Under the pieces are notes generated by a model. That model saw only the letters and a program-made list of their open reading frames with translations. It made no database searches and was not told the DNA's origin. A stretch of DNA of 64,000 nt from Pedobacter steynii (lineage in GTDB: Bacteria; Bacteroidota; Bacteroidia; Sphingobacteriales; Sphingobacteriaceae): the NCBI RefSeq assembly GCF_001721645.1, contig NZ_CP017141.1, positions 1,364,001 through 1,428,000 on the forward strand, in the 5' to 3' direction. Below are positions 33,812-42,475 of this stretch, one piece after another. A program made the position numbers and the translations under genes. The first letter of the stretch is position 1, and the number at the start of each line of letters is the position of its first letter.

Positions 33812-35341
33812 ATGAGCAAGGAACTACAAAAAAACAACATCTTCAAAGTCATCGGTGCCTCTTCTCTGGGTACTTTGATTGAATGGTATGATTTCTATAT
33901 TTTTGGCAGTCTGGCCACGATTATCGGGGCGCAACTTTTTCCGGCAGATGCCGGAGCTTCGGCATTGATCAATACCCTGGCAATTTTTGCTGCGGGTTTT
34001 ATTGTCAGGCCTTTCGGAGCGTTGGTGTTTGGCCGTCTGGGTGATTTAATTGGCCGTAAATATACTTTCTTACTCACCCTGGTCTTAATGGGTGGTTCGA
34101 CCTTTTTAATTGGCCTGATTCCTTCTTATTCCAGTATTGGTTATGCTGCACCTATATTGGTGCTGATTTTGCGGTTGGTGCAAGGACTGGCACTTGGAGG
34201 AGAATATGGAGGAGCAGCAACTTATGTAGCTGAACATGCTCCTGCAAATAAAAGAGGTTTTTTTACCAGCTGGATACAGACGACAGCCACGGGGGGCTTG
34301 TTTCTTTCGTTAGGTGTGATTGTACTGACTAAAAATCTGATCGGAGCTTCAGCATTTGCCGATTGGGGCTGGAGAATTCCTTTTCTATTGTCGATTTTGC
34401 TGGTGGGTGTTTCCATTTATATCCGGTTAAAAATGCACGAATCCCCAATGTTTACCAAATTGAAAACAGAAGGAAAGGTGTCTAAGAACCCTTTAAAAGA
34501 GAGTTTCAATAATAAGACGAACTTTAAAATGGTGCTGCTTGCGCTGTTTGGTGCCACGATGGGTCAGGGAGTGATCTGGTATACCGGTCAGTTTTACGCG
34601 CAATCCTTTATTGAAAACACTTGTAAAGTCGATTTTAACGACTCCAGATATATCCTGCTCTGGGCAATTGCTTTTGCAACCCCATTTTTCGTCATTTTTG
34701 GCTCCTGGAGTGATAAAGTCGGACGCAAATGGATCATGCTCCTGGGAATGTTATTGGGTATCCTTTTCTACCGGCCCATTTATCAGGTTTTTCTGGACGA
34801 TACTGACTTTACTAAAGTCACTCAGCAGGACATTCAGGCCATTTCAGATCCGGTAGTTACCCGCACGCTAATGGATGGAACCAGAGATAGCTTAATCTCC
34901 ACAAGCGCCAATGTGACTTTATTATCTGGCTCCTCTTATCAAAGAATCCAGTCACATATCAAATTTGAAGAAAAGGGAAAGACAGCAGCAGTACAGCCGG
35001 ATCAGTTTAAGGATAAAAAATTATCGACTGTCGTGTTCTGGAAATTTGTAGCCCTGGTTTTCTTCCAGATTCTGCTGGTGACTATGGTTTACGGACCTAT
35101 TGCCGCATTTTTGGTGGAATTGTTCCCTACCAAAATCAGGTACACCTCTATGTCTCTTCCTTATCATGTCGGAAATGGTGTTTTTGGCGGGCTTGTTCCT
35201 TTTATTGCAACACTGATCGCCAGTTTCTCAGGATCTACCCCCTTATCCGGTTTATGGTATCCTATTGGAATCGCTAGCCTGAGTTTTATTATTGGTGCAG
35301 TTTATCTGTCCAATAAAAAACCAGCTGAAACAGAAGCTTAA
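33812..35341 (+). CDS. MFS transporter, metabolite:H+ symporter (MHS) subfamily
   Basis: This 509-residue permease has twelve predicted helices. The MHS signature GTLIEWYDFYIFGSLA is at about residues 19-34, and the MFS loop 2-3 motif appears as GRLGDLIGRKYTF. QGLALGGEYGGAATYVAEH matches sugar/organic acid symporters of the ProP/KgtP group. A hydrophilic insertion of about 80 residues (about 326-405, from DDTDFTKVTQQD to QFKDKKL) interrupts the usual loop between helices 8 and 9. The substrate is probably a dicarboxylate, betaine or similar compound; not readable. A small membrane protein gene follows 10 bases later. Confidence 0.92.
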   Translation: MSKELQKNNIFKVIGASSLGTLIEWYDFYIFGSLATIIGAQLFPADAGASALINTLAIFAAGFIVRPFGALVFGRLGDLIGRKYTFLLTLVLMGGSTFLIGLIPSYSSIGYAAPILVLILRLVQGLALGGEYGGAATYVAEHAPANKRGFFTSWIQTTATGGLFLSLGVIVLTKNLIGASAFADWGWRIPFLLSILLVGVSIYIRLKMHESPMFTKLKTEGKVSKNPLKESFNNKTNFKMVLLALFGATMGQGVIWYTGQFYAQSFIENTCKVDFNDSRYILLWAIAFATPFFVIFGSWSDKVGRKWIMLLGMLLGILFYRPIYQVFLDDTDFTKVTQQDIQAISDPVVTRTLMDGTRDSLISTSANVTLLSGSSYQRIQSHIKFEEKGKTAAVQPDQFKDKKLSTVVFWKFVALVFFQILLVTMVYGPIAAFLVELFPTKIRYTSMSLPYHVGNGVFGGLVPFIATLIASFSGSTPLSGLWYPIGIASLSFIIGAVYLSNKKPAETEA

Positions 35342-35351
35342 ATAAAAAACT

Positions 35352-35609
35352 ATGAACGGATTAAAAAAAGGATTAGGACTATTTTGGATGATACTTGGCC
35401 CGGCCTCCATCATCTGTATGTTTTTGCAGGCTTACGAAAAAGTAGGCCTGGCCGCAGAAGGGGTTCAGAAAACAAATACTGCCTTGCAGTGGGGAATTAT
35501 TTTGTTCATTTTCATCCCGATCAGCGCAGGCCTGGTGATTTTCGGCTATTATGCGCTGAAAGGGGAGTATAGTCAATTGCCTTCCGGCTCAGAAGAATCA
35601 ACGGATTAA
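35352..35609 (+). CDS. Small two-helix membrane protein downstream of MHS transporter
   Basis: This unrecognised 85-residue protein has two hydrophobic segments (about 10-28, GLFWMILGPASIICMFL, and about 48-68, GIILFIFIPISAGLVIFG) and a polar acidic C-terminus (SGSEESTD). It is close behind the transporter and likely cotranscribed, so it could be an accessory subunit, which is a guess. Its stop overlaps the convergent methyltransferase stop by four bases. Confidence 0.75.
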   Translation: MNGLKKGLGLFWMILGPASIICMFLQAYEKVGLAAEGVQKTNTALQWGIILFIFIPISAGLVIFGYYALKGEYSQLPSGSEESTD

Positions 35610-36790
35610 AGAACTCTTAGCAATAAGCCTTTAAGGTATTCCCCTTCTGGAAAGGACAATCTTACAAGATGGTCTTCCGGTTGATGAAACTGCTTGATGA
35701 TCTGAACTTCTTTGCCTGCATCTAAAGCTGCCCAGGCAATAATTTGCTTGAAGGTCTCCATGTCTACTGCACCAGAGCAGGAATAGGTTGCAAGTATGCC
35801 GCCTTTTTCCAATAAAAGCATACCGAGCCTGTTCAGGTCTTTGTAAGCTCTTGCAGCTCTGTCTAAAGCTGAACGGGAGGGTGCATATTTAGGTGGGTCT
35901 AATACTACAATATCAAACTTCTTCCCTTCTTCTTTAAACGTCCGAAGTTGTTTGTTTACATCAGATTGGATACTCAATTGCTGTGTGGCGTCAAAGCCGT
36001 TTAATTCCAGGTTATGGGCTAAAGTTTCGATAGCAAGGGCAGAGCTGTCTACACTGGTTACATGTGCCGCACCCTGCTTTAAGCTGTTTAACGTGAAACC
36101 CCCGCTATAACAGAAACAGTCCAATACGGTTTTATCTTTAGAATAAGAAGCTAAAATCTCACGGTTATCTCGCTGATCACAATAAAAGCCAGATTTCTGC
36201 CCGTCAGCAATATTGATGTGGTAGGCAATTCCGTTTTCTCGTACTTCAATAAATTCAGGAGGTGTTTCTCCCCATAGCAGGCCTTGAGTTGCTTCCAGGT
36301 TTTCATGTTTACGAGCACCGGCATCGCTTTTATCGAAGATTCCTCTTGGGTTTAGTTCTTCTTTTAAAAGCTCAATAATTTCTTCTTTTGCATTTTCCAT
36401 TCCTGCACTTAGGATTTGTAAGGAAAGGAAATCGGCATATTGATCTACAATCAGACCAGGAAGAAAATCCGCCTCACTAAAGACCAGGCGACAGGTATTG
36501 GTATCTGCATTAAGTAAATGTTTTCTCGAAGCAATGGCATTGCGGAGTTTCTCCTGATACCATTTTTTGTCGATAACCTTGCTTTCATCCCATTCCATTA
36601 ACCTTAGCGCTACCCTCGATTGATCGTTGTAATATGCATAGGCAAGAAATTCAGCACTTGCCGAACTAACCTTAACGATTTCACCATTTAACGGTTTACC
36701 CTTAATTTTATCAATCGCTCCTGAAAAAATCCAGGGATGGTGTAGCATTGCAGCCTTTTCTTTTCCTTTTTTTAGTGTTACATCAATCAT
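35606..36790 (-). CDS. rlmI: Class I rRNA methyltransferase, RlmI family
   Basis: The 394-residue protein has an N-terminal PUA domain (KAAMLHHPWIFSGAI) and a C-terminal SAM-dependent methyltransferase: motif I is LDCFCYSGGFTLNSLK and the catalytic region VVLDPPKYAPSR. CSGAVDMETF follows the usual Cys-containing late motif. RlmI makes 5-methylcytosine at position 1962 of 23S rRNA; the exact target here is inferred from the family. A TAACTTTG element lies only 4 bases before the ATG, implying a leaderless or nearly leaderless message. Confidence 0.88.
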   Translation of the reverse strand: MIDVTLKKGKEKAAMLHHPWIFSGAIDKIKGKPLNGEIVKVSSASAEFLAYAYYNDQSRVALRLMEWDESKVIDKKWYQEKLRNAIASRKHLLNADTNTCRLVFSEADFLPGLIVDQYADFLSLQILSAGMENAKEEIIELLKEELNPRGIFDKSDAGARKHENLEATQGLLWGETPPEFIEVRENGIAYHINIADGQKSGFYCDQRDNREILASYSKDKTVLDCFCYSGGFTLNSLKQGAAHVTSVDSSALAIETLAHNLELNGFDATQQLSIQSDVNKQLRTFKEEGKKFDIVVLDPPKYAPSRSALDRAARAYKDLNRLGMLLLEKGGILATYSCSGAVDMETFKQIIAWAALDAGKEVQIIKQFHQPEDHLVRLSFPEGEYLKGLLLRVL

Positions 36791-36794
36791 GCTG

Positions 36795-36802
36795 CAAAGT
36801 TA
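36795..36802 (-). promoter_or_regulatory. -7 element immediately before rlmI
   Basis: TAACTTTG on the minus strand matches TAnnTTTG exactly and is separated from the ATG by only CAGC. Transcription would begin at or next to the start codon. No -33 TTG is at normal spacing. Confidence 0.45.
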
Positions 36803-36820
36803 GAAAAAACAATGTTCTTT

Positions 36821-37456
36821 TTACTTTTCCTTACTGATGGCCATCTTAAGGGCCAATGCCAGCAGCACGCTGGCCATAAACCATTTCTGGATTTTTACCC
36901 AGGTTGGATTTTTTGCAAAAAATAAGGAAACCTGAGCCGCGGTTAAAACAATCAGAAAGTTGACGGTAAAGCTAATGCTGACCTGTGTAATGCCCAATTG
37001 TAAGCTTTGAAGGAATACGGAACCATATTCTGGTTTGATAAAATAAGGGAAGAAGGATAAATAAAAGACAGCTACTTTAGGGTTAAGTACAGTAGTCAGA
37101 ATACCGATTTTAAATAATTTAGCTGGTTTGTCATTGGCGAGATCGGTCCGGGTTTCAAAAAGCCCTTTGCCATTGGGTTTAATTGCCTGATAAGCTAAAT
37201 ATAGCAGATAAAAGACACCCAGTGTTTTAATGGTCGAATAAACAAAAGGAACGGCAAAAAGAACGGCAGTTAGACCGAAAGAGACCAGGATGATGTGAAA
37301 GAGAAAACCACACATAATTCCTGCCAAAGAAATTAATCCTGATTTTCTGCCTTGAGTAATCGAACGGGAAATTAAATAGATCATATTTGGACCAGGACTA
37401 ATCACAAGTACAAGCGCAGCCACAGCGAAGTAGGAAATTTCTTTAAGGGGGATCAT
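36821..37456 (-). CDS. LysE/RhtB family amino-acid exporter
   Basis: This 211-residue membrane protein has about six hydrophobic segments. The family motif is near the N-terminus (VISPGPNMIYLISRSITQGRKSGL, residues about 19-42). LysE-type carriers export amino acids such as lysine, threonine or homoserine lactone derivatives; the substrate is not readable. A well-formed promoter is present upstream and the gene stands alone. Confidence 0.9.
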   Translation of the reverse strand: MIPLKEISYFAVAALVLVISPGPNMIYLISRSITQGRKSGLISLAGIMCGFLFHIILVSFGLTAVLFAVPFVYSTIKTLGVFYLLYLAYQAIKPNGKGLFETRTDLANDKPAKLFKIGILTTVLNPKVAVFYLSFFPYFIKPEYGSVFLQSLQLGITQVSISFTVNFLIVLTAAQVSLFFAKNPTWVKIQKWFMASVLLALALKMAISKEK

Positions 37457-37520
37457 GTCGGAGCTATTTATAGTTAATAGAGATCAGATGTAACATTGTT
37501 CAGAGAAAAGTGACGATGAT

Positions 37521-37550
37521 CAAAAATACAGAAAATAAAGTGATTCCCAA
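37521..37550 (-). promoter_or_regulatory. Bacteroidota-type promoter of the LysE-family gene
   Basis: Minus-strand TTG (37548-37550), a 19-base spacer and TATTTTTG (37521-37528) form one of the best promoter matches in the window. The start codon at 37456 would have a leader of about 58 bases. An ATTCCC/GGGAAT hairpin (37543-37562) overlaps the -33 region. No other feature is seen in 37563-37739. Confidence 0.75.
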
Positions 37551-37739
37551 TTCCTGGGGAATGACTGAACCTTAGCCAGCTGACTCCTGAGTTCCCTGAG
37601 ATAAAGGTATGCAGAAAGGCACTGCTTCATGGATTAAATAAGGTGCGTTGTCATGGGTTTATGGAATTGAATTAGCATGATTTCAGGATTGGAACAGGCT
37701 AAAACATGGAGTTTTAGCAATAAATTGTAATTTTAGCGC

Positions 37740-38075
37740 ATGGAAGAAATAAACTGGAATGATTTTGAGAAGGTCGAGCTGCGTGCGGGGACTATCCTGG
37801 AGGTCTTCGATTTTCCGGAAGCAAGAAAACCAGCCTACAAAGTAAAAGTGGATTTTGGTGATTTTGGTGTAAAAATGAGCAGTGCTCAGATTACGAAACA
37901 CTATTCTAAAGAAGAATTGGTCGGACAGCAAATCGTGGGAGTGGTTAATTTTCCTAAAAAACAAATTGGAAAATTCATGTCTGAATTCCTGGTGACAGGC
38001 TTTGCAGATGAAAATGGTGATATTGTGTTAACCGCGTTAAATGGTACTGTGCCAAATGGCAGTAAATTGGTTTAA
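37740..38075 (+). CDS. csaA: CsaA-type tRNA-binding protein
   Basis: This 111-residue single-domain OB-fold protein of the CsaA/EMAP-II-like tRNA-binding family has the core motifs VELRAGTILEVFDFPEARKPAYK and GVVNFPKKQIG. CsaA is proposed as an export-related chaperone in Bacillus and binds tRNA. The stop codon directly abuts the tadA start (TAAATG), so the genes are coupled. Only two bases around the start resemble a promoter (TAATTTTA at 37728). Confidence 0.9.
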   Translation: MEEINWNDFEKVELRAGTILEVFDFPEARKPAYKVKVDFGDFGVKMSSAQITKHYSKEELVGQQIVGVVNFPKKQIGKFMSEFLVTGFADENGDIVLTALNGTVPNGSKLV

Positions 38076-38549
38076 ATGAGTTATTATAATTTTTCAGAAG
38101 AAAATAATCCGGTAGCTGAGGATGAGCATTACATGCGTTTAGCTCTGCAGGAAGCACAAAAAGCCTATGATTCAGAAGAAATTCCGATAGGAGCTATTGT
38201 GGTTTGTAAAGGACGAATTGTTGGCCGCGGACATAACCTGACAGAGCAGTTGAACGACGTAACTGCCCATGCAGAGATGCAGGCATTTACAGCAGCCTCG
38301 CAAACTTTAGGTGGCAAATATTTAAAAGATTGCACTTTGTATGTAACCATTGAGCCCTGTGTAATGTGTGCAGGAGCAAGTTATTGGACACAGATCGGTC
38401 GATTGGTATATGGTGCTACTGAACCTAAAAGAGGTTTTACTTCTAAAAACAGCCAATTGCTCCATCCGAAAACTCAACTGGTCGGCGGTGTGCTGGCAAC
38501 GGAGTGCGGAGCCTTGATGACGCGGTTTTTCGCAAATAGAAGAGGCTAA
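38076..38549 (+). CDS. tadA: tRNA-adenosine deaminase / nucleoside deaminase TadA
   Basis: The 157-residue cytidine-deaminase-fold enzyme has the zinc site HAEMQ (about residues 69-73, His and catalytic Glu) and PCVMCAG (Cys ligands). EIPIGAIVVCKGRIVG and the C-terminal region match TadA, which converts adenosine 34 of tRNA-Arg to inosine. A guanine-deaminase-type function is possible for similar proteins, but length and motif fit TadA. It is directly coupled to csaA. Confidence 0.88.
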   Translation: MSYYNFSEENNPVAEDEHYMRLALQEAQKAYDSEEIPIGAIVVCKGRIVGRGHNLTEQLNDVTAHAEMQAFTAASQTLGGKYLKDCTLYVTIEPCVMCAGASYWTQIGRLVYGATEPKRGFTSKNSQLLHPKTQLVGGVLATECGALMTRFFANRRG

Positions 38550-38562
38550 ACTTGACAAAGTA

Positions 38563-38596
38563 TTGAACAAAAATTAATGTTTGAATGTTATCTTTG
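38563..38596 (+). promoter_or_regulatory. Bacteroidota-type promoter of sodA
   Basis: TTG (38563-38565), a 23-base spacer and TATCTTTG (38589-38596) precede the ATG at 38633 by 36 bases. The spacer is at the long end of the accepted range. Confidence 0.65.
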
Positions 38597-38632
38597 TATT
38601 AGAAACAAGTTTTAACCTTAAAATAAAATAAT

Positions 38633-39238
38633 ATGGCTTTTGAATTACCTGCGTTACCTTACGCAACAGATGCACTAGAACCGCATATTGATAAACTTAC
38701 AATGGAAATCCACCATGGTAAGCATCACCAGGCATACGTTACCAACTTAAATAAAGCTTTAGAAGGTAAAGCGGAAGCTAGCCAAAGCATCGAAGAAATT
38801 GTTAAAAACATCTCTAAGTTTCCTGCTGCAGTAAGAAACAATGGTGGTGGTCACTATAATCACTCTTTATTCTGGGAAGTTCTTGCTCCAAACAAAGGTG
38901 GTGAGCCTAAAGGAGAATTAGCAGAAGCAATCAATGCTGCTTTCGGTTCTTTTGCAGATTTTAAAACTAAATTTGCTGAAGCTGGTGCAACCCGTTTCGG
39001 TTCAGGATGGGCTTGGTTAATCGTTACTGCTGACAATAAATTAGCGGTGACTTCTACACCAAATCAAGACAATCCTTTAATGGATATTGCTGAAGTTAAA
39101 GGTACTCCTGTATTGGGTATGGATGTATGGGAACATGCTTACTACTTAAAATATCAAAACAGACGCCCTGATTATATTTCGGCTTTCTGGAATGTAGTAA
39201 ACTGGGATGCTGTTGCAGAACGCTTCAAAAAAGCATAA
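38633..39238 (+). CDS. sodA: Superoxide dismutase (Mn/Fe family, Mn-type residues)
   Basis: This is a 201-residue SOD with metal ligands in MEIHHGKHH (His28 region), [12 protein letters not shown], and the C-terminal signature [11 protein letters not shown] (Asp and His). NQDNPLM carries the Gln-Asp pair typical of manganese enzymes rather than the Ala found in iron enzymes, so Mn-specific or cambialistic. It dismutates superoxide in the cytoplasm. It is convergent with oxyR through a shared terminator. Confidence 0.96.
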   Translation: MAFELPALPYATDALEPHIDKLTMEIHHGKHHQAYVTNLNKALEGKAEASQSIEEIVKNISKFPAAVRNNGGGHYNHSLFWEVLAPNKGGEPKGELAEAINAAFGSFADFKTKFAEAGATRFGSGWAWLIVTADNKLAVTSTPNQDNPLMDIAEVKGTPVLGMDVWEHAYYLKYQNRRPDYISAFWNVVNWDAVAERFKKA

Positions 39239-39250
39239 ATAAGCAATGCT

Positions 39251-39293
39251 AAACAAATAAAGCCTGTGAGTTCATCACAGGCTTTATTTGTTT
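39251..39293. terminator. Bidirectional terminator between sodA and oxyR
   Basis: A perfect 19-bp stem (39251-39269 with 39275-39293; core AAAGCCTGTGA) closes a 5-base loop, with A-rich and T-rich outer arms. It is placed between the convergent stops at 39238 and 39311. Confidence 0.92.
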
Positions 39294-39310
39294 AGTGATT
39301 TTTATAAGAT

Positions 39311-40243
39311 TTAAATACCTACAACGTCTTTTCTTTTCTTCTGCTTCATTGTCTTTGGGATAATGGCCAGAATCTCTTCTTTTAAAGCGTTGAGCATTCT
39401 TTTCTTAATGAAATTTTTATGGGTCACAAGGCTGATTTCCCGGACCGGTTCAGGAGATCTGAAATAACGGACTTTGCTCAATTGTTTGTTCGTCAGCTCA
39501 GCTAAAGCCAGCTCTGGCAGGAGGGTGGCGCCATTGTTTACATCAACCATCCGGATCAATGTTTCTACACTTCCGGTATTATATGTTAATCCCTGCAAAC
39601 GACTGTCTTTGGTAGAACGACAGATATTCAATACCTGTGAACGCATACAATGTCCTTCATTTAATAGCCAGATGTTTTCGTCTTCCAGATCATCTGCATC
39701 TATGGTTTTCTTTTTAAATAGCTTGCTGTTTTTGCTGATATAGGTGACAAAATTCTCGTAATATAGTGGAAACTCAGCAACATTGCTGTCGGCCAGTGGA
39801 GTAGCTAATATTCCGCAATCTAAAACTCCTGTCTTCAGGTGATGAATGATGTCTTCGGTTGTATATTCCCAAATCAATAGTTTGAGATCCGGGAACTTTT
39901 CCATCATTCCAGAGATCACTCTTGGTAGAAGATAGGGAGCTACAGTTGGGATAATGCCCACTTTTAATTCTCCTACCACATCATGTTGCTGGCTGCTGAT
40001 GATCTCTTTAATTTTCTGGCTTTCCTGAAGGACTAATCTCGCTTGTTCAATGATCTGAGCACCGATCTCAGTAGGTATAACGGGCTGTTTGCTGCGGTCG
40101 AAGATTTTTACATTCAGCATTTCTTCCAGCTTTTGTACCTGCATACTCAAAGTTGGCTGGGTCACAAAACACTTTTCTGCAGCGCCAACAAAGCTTCTGT
40201 AAGTGTCTACTGCCACAATGTATTCCAGTTGAACTAGGGTCAT
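39311..40243 (-). CDS. oxyR: LysR-type hydrogen-peroxide regulator OxyR
   Basis: This is a 310-residue LysR regulator. The N-terminal winged helix-turn-helix has SFVGAAEKCFVTQPTLSMQVQKLEE split over residues 17-41. The sensor domain carries Cys199 (EGHCMRSQ) and Cys208 (NICRS), exactly the positions and spacing of the peroxide-sensing disulphide of E. coli OxyR. It should activate peroxide-defence genes when oxidised. The C-terminal tail is basic (KQKKRKD). The neighbouring sodA is convergent, so any control of it would be in trans. Confidence 0.94.
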   Translation of the reverse strand: MTLVQLEYIVAVDTYRSFVGAAEKCFVTQPTLSMQVQKLEEMLNVKIFDRSKQPVIPTEIGAQIIEQARLVLQESQKIKEIISSQQHDVVGELKVGIIPTVAPYLLPRVISGMMEKFPDLKLLIWEYTTEDIIHHLKTGVLDCGILATPLADSNVAEFPLYYENFVTYISKNSKLFKKKTIDADDLEDENIWLLNEGHCMRSQVLNICRSTKDSRLQGLTYNTGSVETLIRMVDVNNGATLLPELALAELTNKQLSKVRYFRSPEPVREISLVTHKNFIKKRMLNALKEEILAIIPKTMKQKKRKDVVGI

Positions 40244-40267
40244 ATAGTTAAAGTTTATTTACTTTAA

Positions 40268-40275
40268 CAAATGTA
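40268..40275 (-). promoter_or_regulatory. -7 element of oxyR
   Basis: TACATTTG on the minus strand matches TAnnTTTG; the ATG at 40243 is 24 bases away. No clear -33 TTG. Confidence 0.5.
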
Positions 40276-40342
40276 TCAATTTTGACTATAATAAAAATGG
40301 TGTAGGTGTCAAAAAAAGATGTTTTTTGACTGGGTAAATTCA

Positions 40343-40375
40343 AAAGAATCTCCACATTCAATGCGGAGATTCTTT
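40343..40375 (-). terminator. Terminator of the GDP-fucose synthase gene
   Basis: AAAGAATCTCC (40343-40353) pairs with 40365-40375. The inner bases CA/TG extend the stem past one mismatch. On the minus strand the right arm ends in TTCTTTTG, just after the stop at 40391. Confidence 0.75.
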
Positions 40376-40390
40376 ATTTAGAAAAATGCG

Positions 40391-41335
40391 CTAGGCCACT
40401 GGATTTTCCTGATGTTTATTCAGAAAGTCCTGATAAGCAAGCTGAATGCCCTCTTCCAATTCTATATGATGTTTCCAGCCAAGGTCATGTAACCTGGAAA
40501 CATCCATTAATTTTCTTGGTGTACCATCTGGTTTGCTGCTGTCGAAAGTTAGTTCCCCTTCAAATCCGATCACTTTTTTAACCAGTAAGGCAAGGTCTTT
40601 TATACTAAGGTCATGTCCGGTCCCAATGTTCAGAAATCCTCCATCATTGTAACTCTGCATCAGAAAGTAACAAGCTTCAGCCAGGTCATCAGCAAAAAGA
40701 AACTCCCGAAGAGGGGAACCTGATCCCCAAATGATGACTTCAGCCGATCCGTTTTCTTTAGCTTCATGAAATTTACGAATCAATGCAGGTAAAACATGTG
40801 AATTCTGAGGATGGTAATTGTCATTGTATCCATATAAATTAGTCGGCATCACGGAAATAAAATTACAGTGGTATTGCGCCCTGTAGGCATCACACATCTT
40901 AATTCCTGAAATTTTTGCAATAGCATAAGGCTCATTGGTTTCTTCCAGTAATCCGGTAAGCAGGTACTCTTCCCTTAAAGGCTGAGGAGCCAGTTTCGGG
41001 TAAATACAGCTTGAGCCTAAAAACATTAGCTTTTTAACTCCTGTTCTGTAAGACTGATGAATGACGTTGTTTTGTATAGAAAGATTTTCAAACAGGAAAT
41101 CAGCTCTGTAAGTATTATTGGCGACTATACCACCAACTTTTGCTGCTGCTAAAAATACATATTCCGGCTTTTCAGCCTCAAAGAAATCCGTCACAGCCTG
41201 CTGATTACGTAAATCGAGTTCAGAAGATGTTCTGGTCAGAAGATTGGTGTATCCTTCTTTAACCAGTTTGCGATAAATCGCTGAACCTACCATACCCCGA
41301 TGACCGGCTACATATATTTTTGCGTTCTTTTCCAC
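40391..41335 (-). CDS. fcl: GDP-L-fucose synthase
   Basis: This 314-residue SDR enzyme has the NADP-binding motif [15 protein letters not shown] at about residues 8-22. The active site has Ser in [14 protein letters not shown] (about 105-118) and the Tyr-x-x-x-Lys pair PYAIAKISG (about 135-143). It converts GDP-4-keto-6-deoxymannose to GDP-L-fucose for surface polysaccharide synthesis. The partner GDP-mannose dehydratase (gmd) is not in the window. Confidence 0.95.
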   Translation of the reverse strand: MEKNAKIYVAGHRGMVGSAIYRKLVKEGYTNLLTRTSSELDLRNQQAVTDFFEAEKPEYVFLAAAKVGGIVANNTYRADFLFENLSIQNNVIHQSYRTGVKKLMFLGSSCIYPKLAPQPLREEYLLTGLLEETNEPYAIAKISGIKMCDAYRAQYHCNFISVMPTNLYGYNDNYHPQNSHVLPALIRKFHEAKENGSAEVIIWGSGSPLREFLFADDLAEACYFLMQSYNDGGFLNIGTGHDLSIKDLALLVKKVIGFEGELTFDSSKPDGTPRKLMDVSRLHDLGWKHHIELEEGIQLAYQDFLNKHQENPVA

Positions 41336-41356
41336 TTAGAGATTCTATTATACCTA

Positions 41357-41364
41357 CAAAAATA
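41357..41364 (-). promoter_or_regulatory. -7 element of fcl
   Basis: TATTTTTG on the minus strand, 21 bases before the ATG at 41335. It is divergent from the trmB -7 element 41 bases away. Confidence 0.55.
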
Positions 41365-41404
41365 CGAAATAGTTAGCATCATCTTTAAGAGACTGATTTA
41401 ATTG

Positions 41405-41412
41405 TATTTTTG
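41405..41412 (+). promoter_or_regulatory. -7 element of trmB
   Basis: TATTTTTG matches the -7 consensus and lies 18 bases before the chosen GTG start. The in-frame TTG at 41410 is inside it, which argues against that start. Confidence 0.6.
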
Positions 41413-41430
41413 CATAAAAATATTTTAGTA

Positions 41431-42081
41431 GTGGGTAAAGATAAATTAAGAAAATTTGCAGAGATAGACACTTTTGCCAATGTATACCAGATGGAAGAGG
41501 GAAAAGTTCTGCAGGGTAAATGGGCTTCTGAACATTTTAAAAATGACCAGCCGATTGTACTTGAACTGGCTTGTGGTAAGGGAGAATACGCTGTAAATAT
41601 GGCAAAGTTCTTTCCGGAAAAGAACTTTATAGGCATTGATCTCAAAGGAAACCGAATCTGGAGAGGAGCCAGAACCGGAGTAGATGAAAATATCAATAAC
41701 CTGGCCTTTTTAAGGATTCAGATTGAGGATATTGCAGAATACTTTGGAAAAGGAGAAGTAGATGAAATCTGGATTACTTTCCCTGATCCTCAACCTCAGG
41801 ATAGCAGAGAGAAGAAAAGACTAACCTACGATCGTTTTTTGGATATGTATAAGGCCTTTTTAAAACCAGGAGGCAAAATCAACCTGAAAACAGATAATGA
41901 CGGGTTATACGCCTATACCGTAGAAAAAGTAAAAGAGCTAAATTTAATCTGTCATAAAAAAACAGATCATCTGTATACTTCGGCATTTTATGATGACGTT
42001 TTGAAGATTAAAACACATTATGAAAGAATTTACTTGAAACACGATAAAAACATTAACTATATCCAGTTTTCTTTTGAATAA
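41431..42081 (+). CDS. trmB: tRNA (guanine-46-N7)-methyltransferase
   Basis: The 216-residue SAM-dependent methyltransferase has motif I in IVLELACGKGEYAVNMAKFFP, split at about residues 44-64. The TrmB signature is EIWITFPDPQPQDSREKKRL (about 112-131). It makes m7G46 in tRNA. A GTG start at 41431, giving MGKDKLRKFAEID, fits the family N-terminus; earlier in-frame codons overlap the promoter. The 3' neighbours concern alkylation repair and may share the transcript. Confidence 0.93.
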   Translation: MGKDKLRKFAEIDTFANVYQMEEGKVLQGKWASEHFKNDQPIVLELACGKGEYAVNMAKFFPEKNFIGIDLKGNRIWRGARTGVDENINNLAFLRIQIEDIAEYFGKGEVDEIWITFPDPQPQDSREKKRLTYDRFLDMYKAFLKPGGKINLKTDNDGLYAYTVEKVKELNLICHKKTDHLYTSAFYDDVLKIKTHYERIYLKHDKNINYIQFSFE

Positions 42082-42105
42082 TTAACCAGCAAAAAGGATC
42101 GCAAT

Positions 42106-42432
42106 ATGGAACAATCATTTTATGACCAGGTTTTTGAATTGGTAAGGCTGATTCCGAAGGGGAGGGTTTCTTCCTATGGAGCAATCGCTAAAAGTCTGGG
42201 CGCGGGTGGCTCTGCACGTATGGTTGGCTACGCAATGAGTAATGCAGGTGCCGCGCATCCACCCATACCTGCCCATAGGGTAGTCAACAGTAGTGGGTTG
42301 CTGACCGGAAAGTTTCATTTCAAAACACCAGAATTGATGCAGGAGCTGTTGGAAGCAGAAGGAATAAAGGTGAAAAATGATAAGGTTCAGAATTTCAAAT
42401 CTTTGCTTTGGGACCCTTTGCTGGAATTATAG
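42106..42432 (+). CDS. Alkyltransferase-like protein (ATL), MGMT family
   Basis: This 108-residue protein corresponds to the DNA-binding C-terminal domain of O6-methylguanine methyltransferase. It has the helix-turn-helix arginine-finger region (GRVSSYGAIAKSLGAGGSARMV). The active-site motif PCHRV reads PAHRV with Ala56 in place of the alkyl-acceptor cysteine, so it cannot transfer alkyl groups. ATL proteins bind O6-alkylguanine and hand it to nucleotide excision repair. It is 24 bases after trmB. Confidence 0.92.
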   Translation: MEQSFYDQVFELVRLIPKGRVSSYGAIAKSLGAGGSARMVGYAMSNAGAAHPPIPAHRVVNSSGLLTGKFHFKTPELMQELLEAEGIKVKNDKVQNFKSLLWDPLLEL

Positions 42433-42475
42433 CGACTGGTACAAACAGAAACATTGACTTATTTATAATTTTAAT

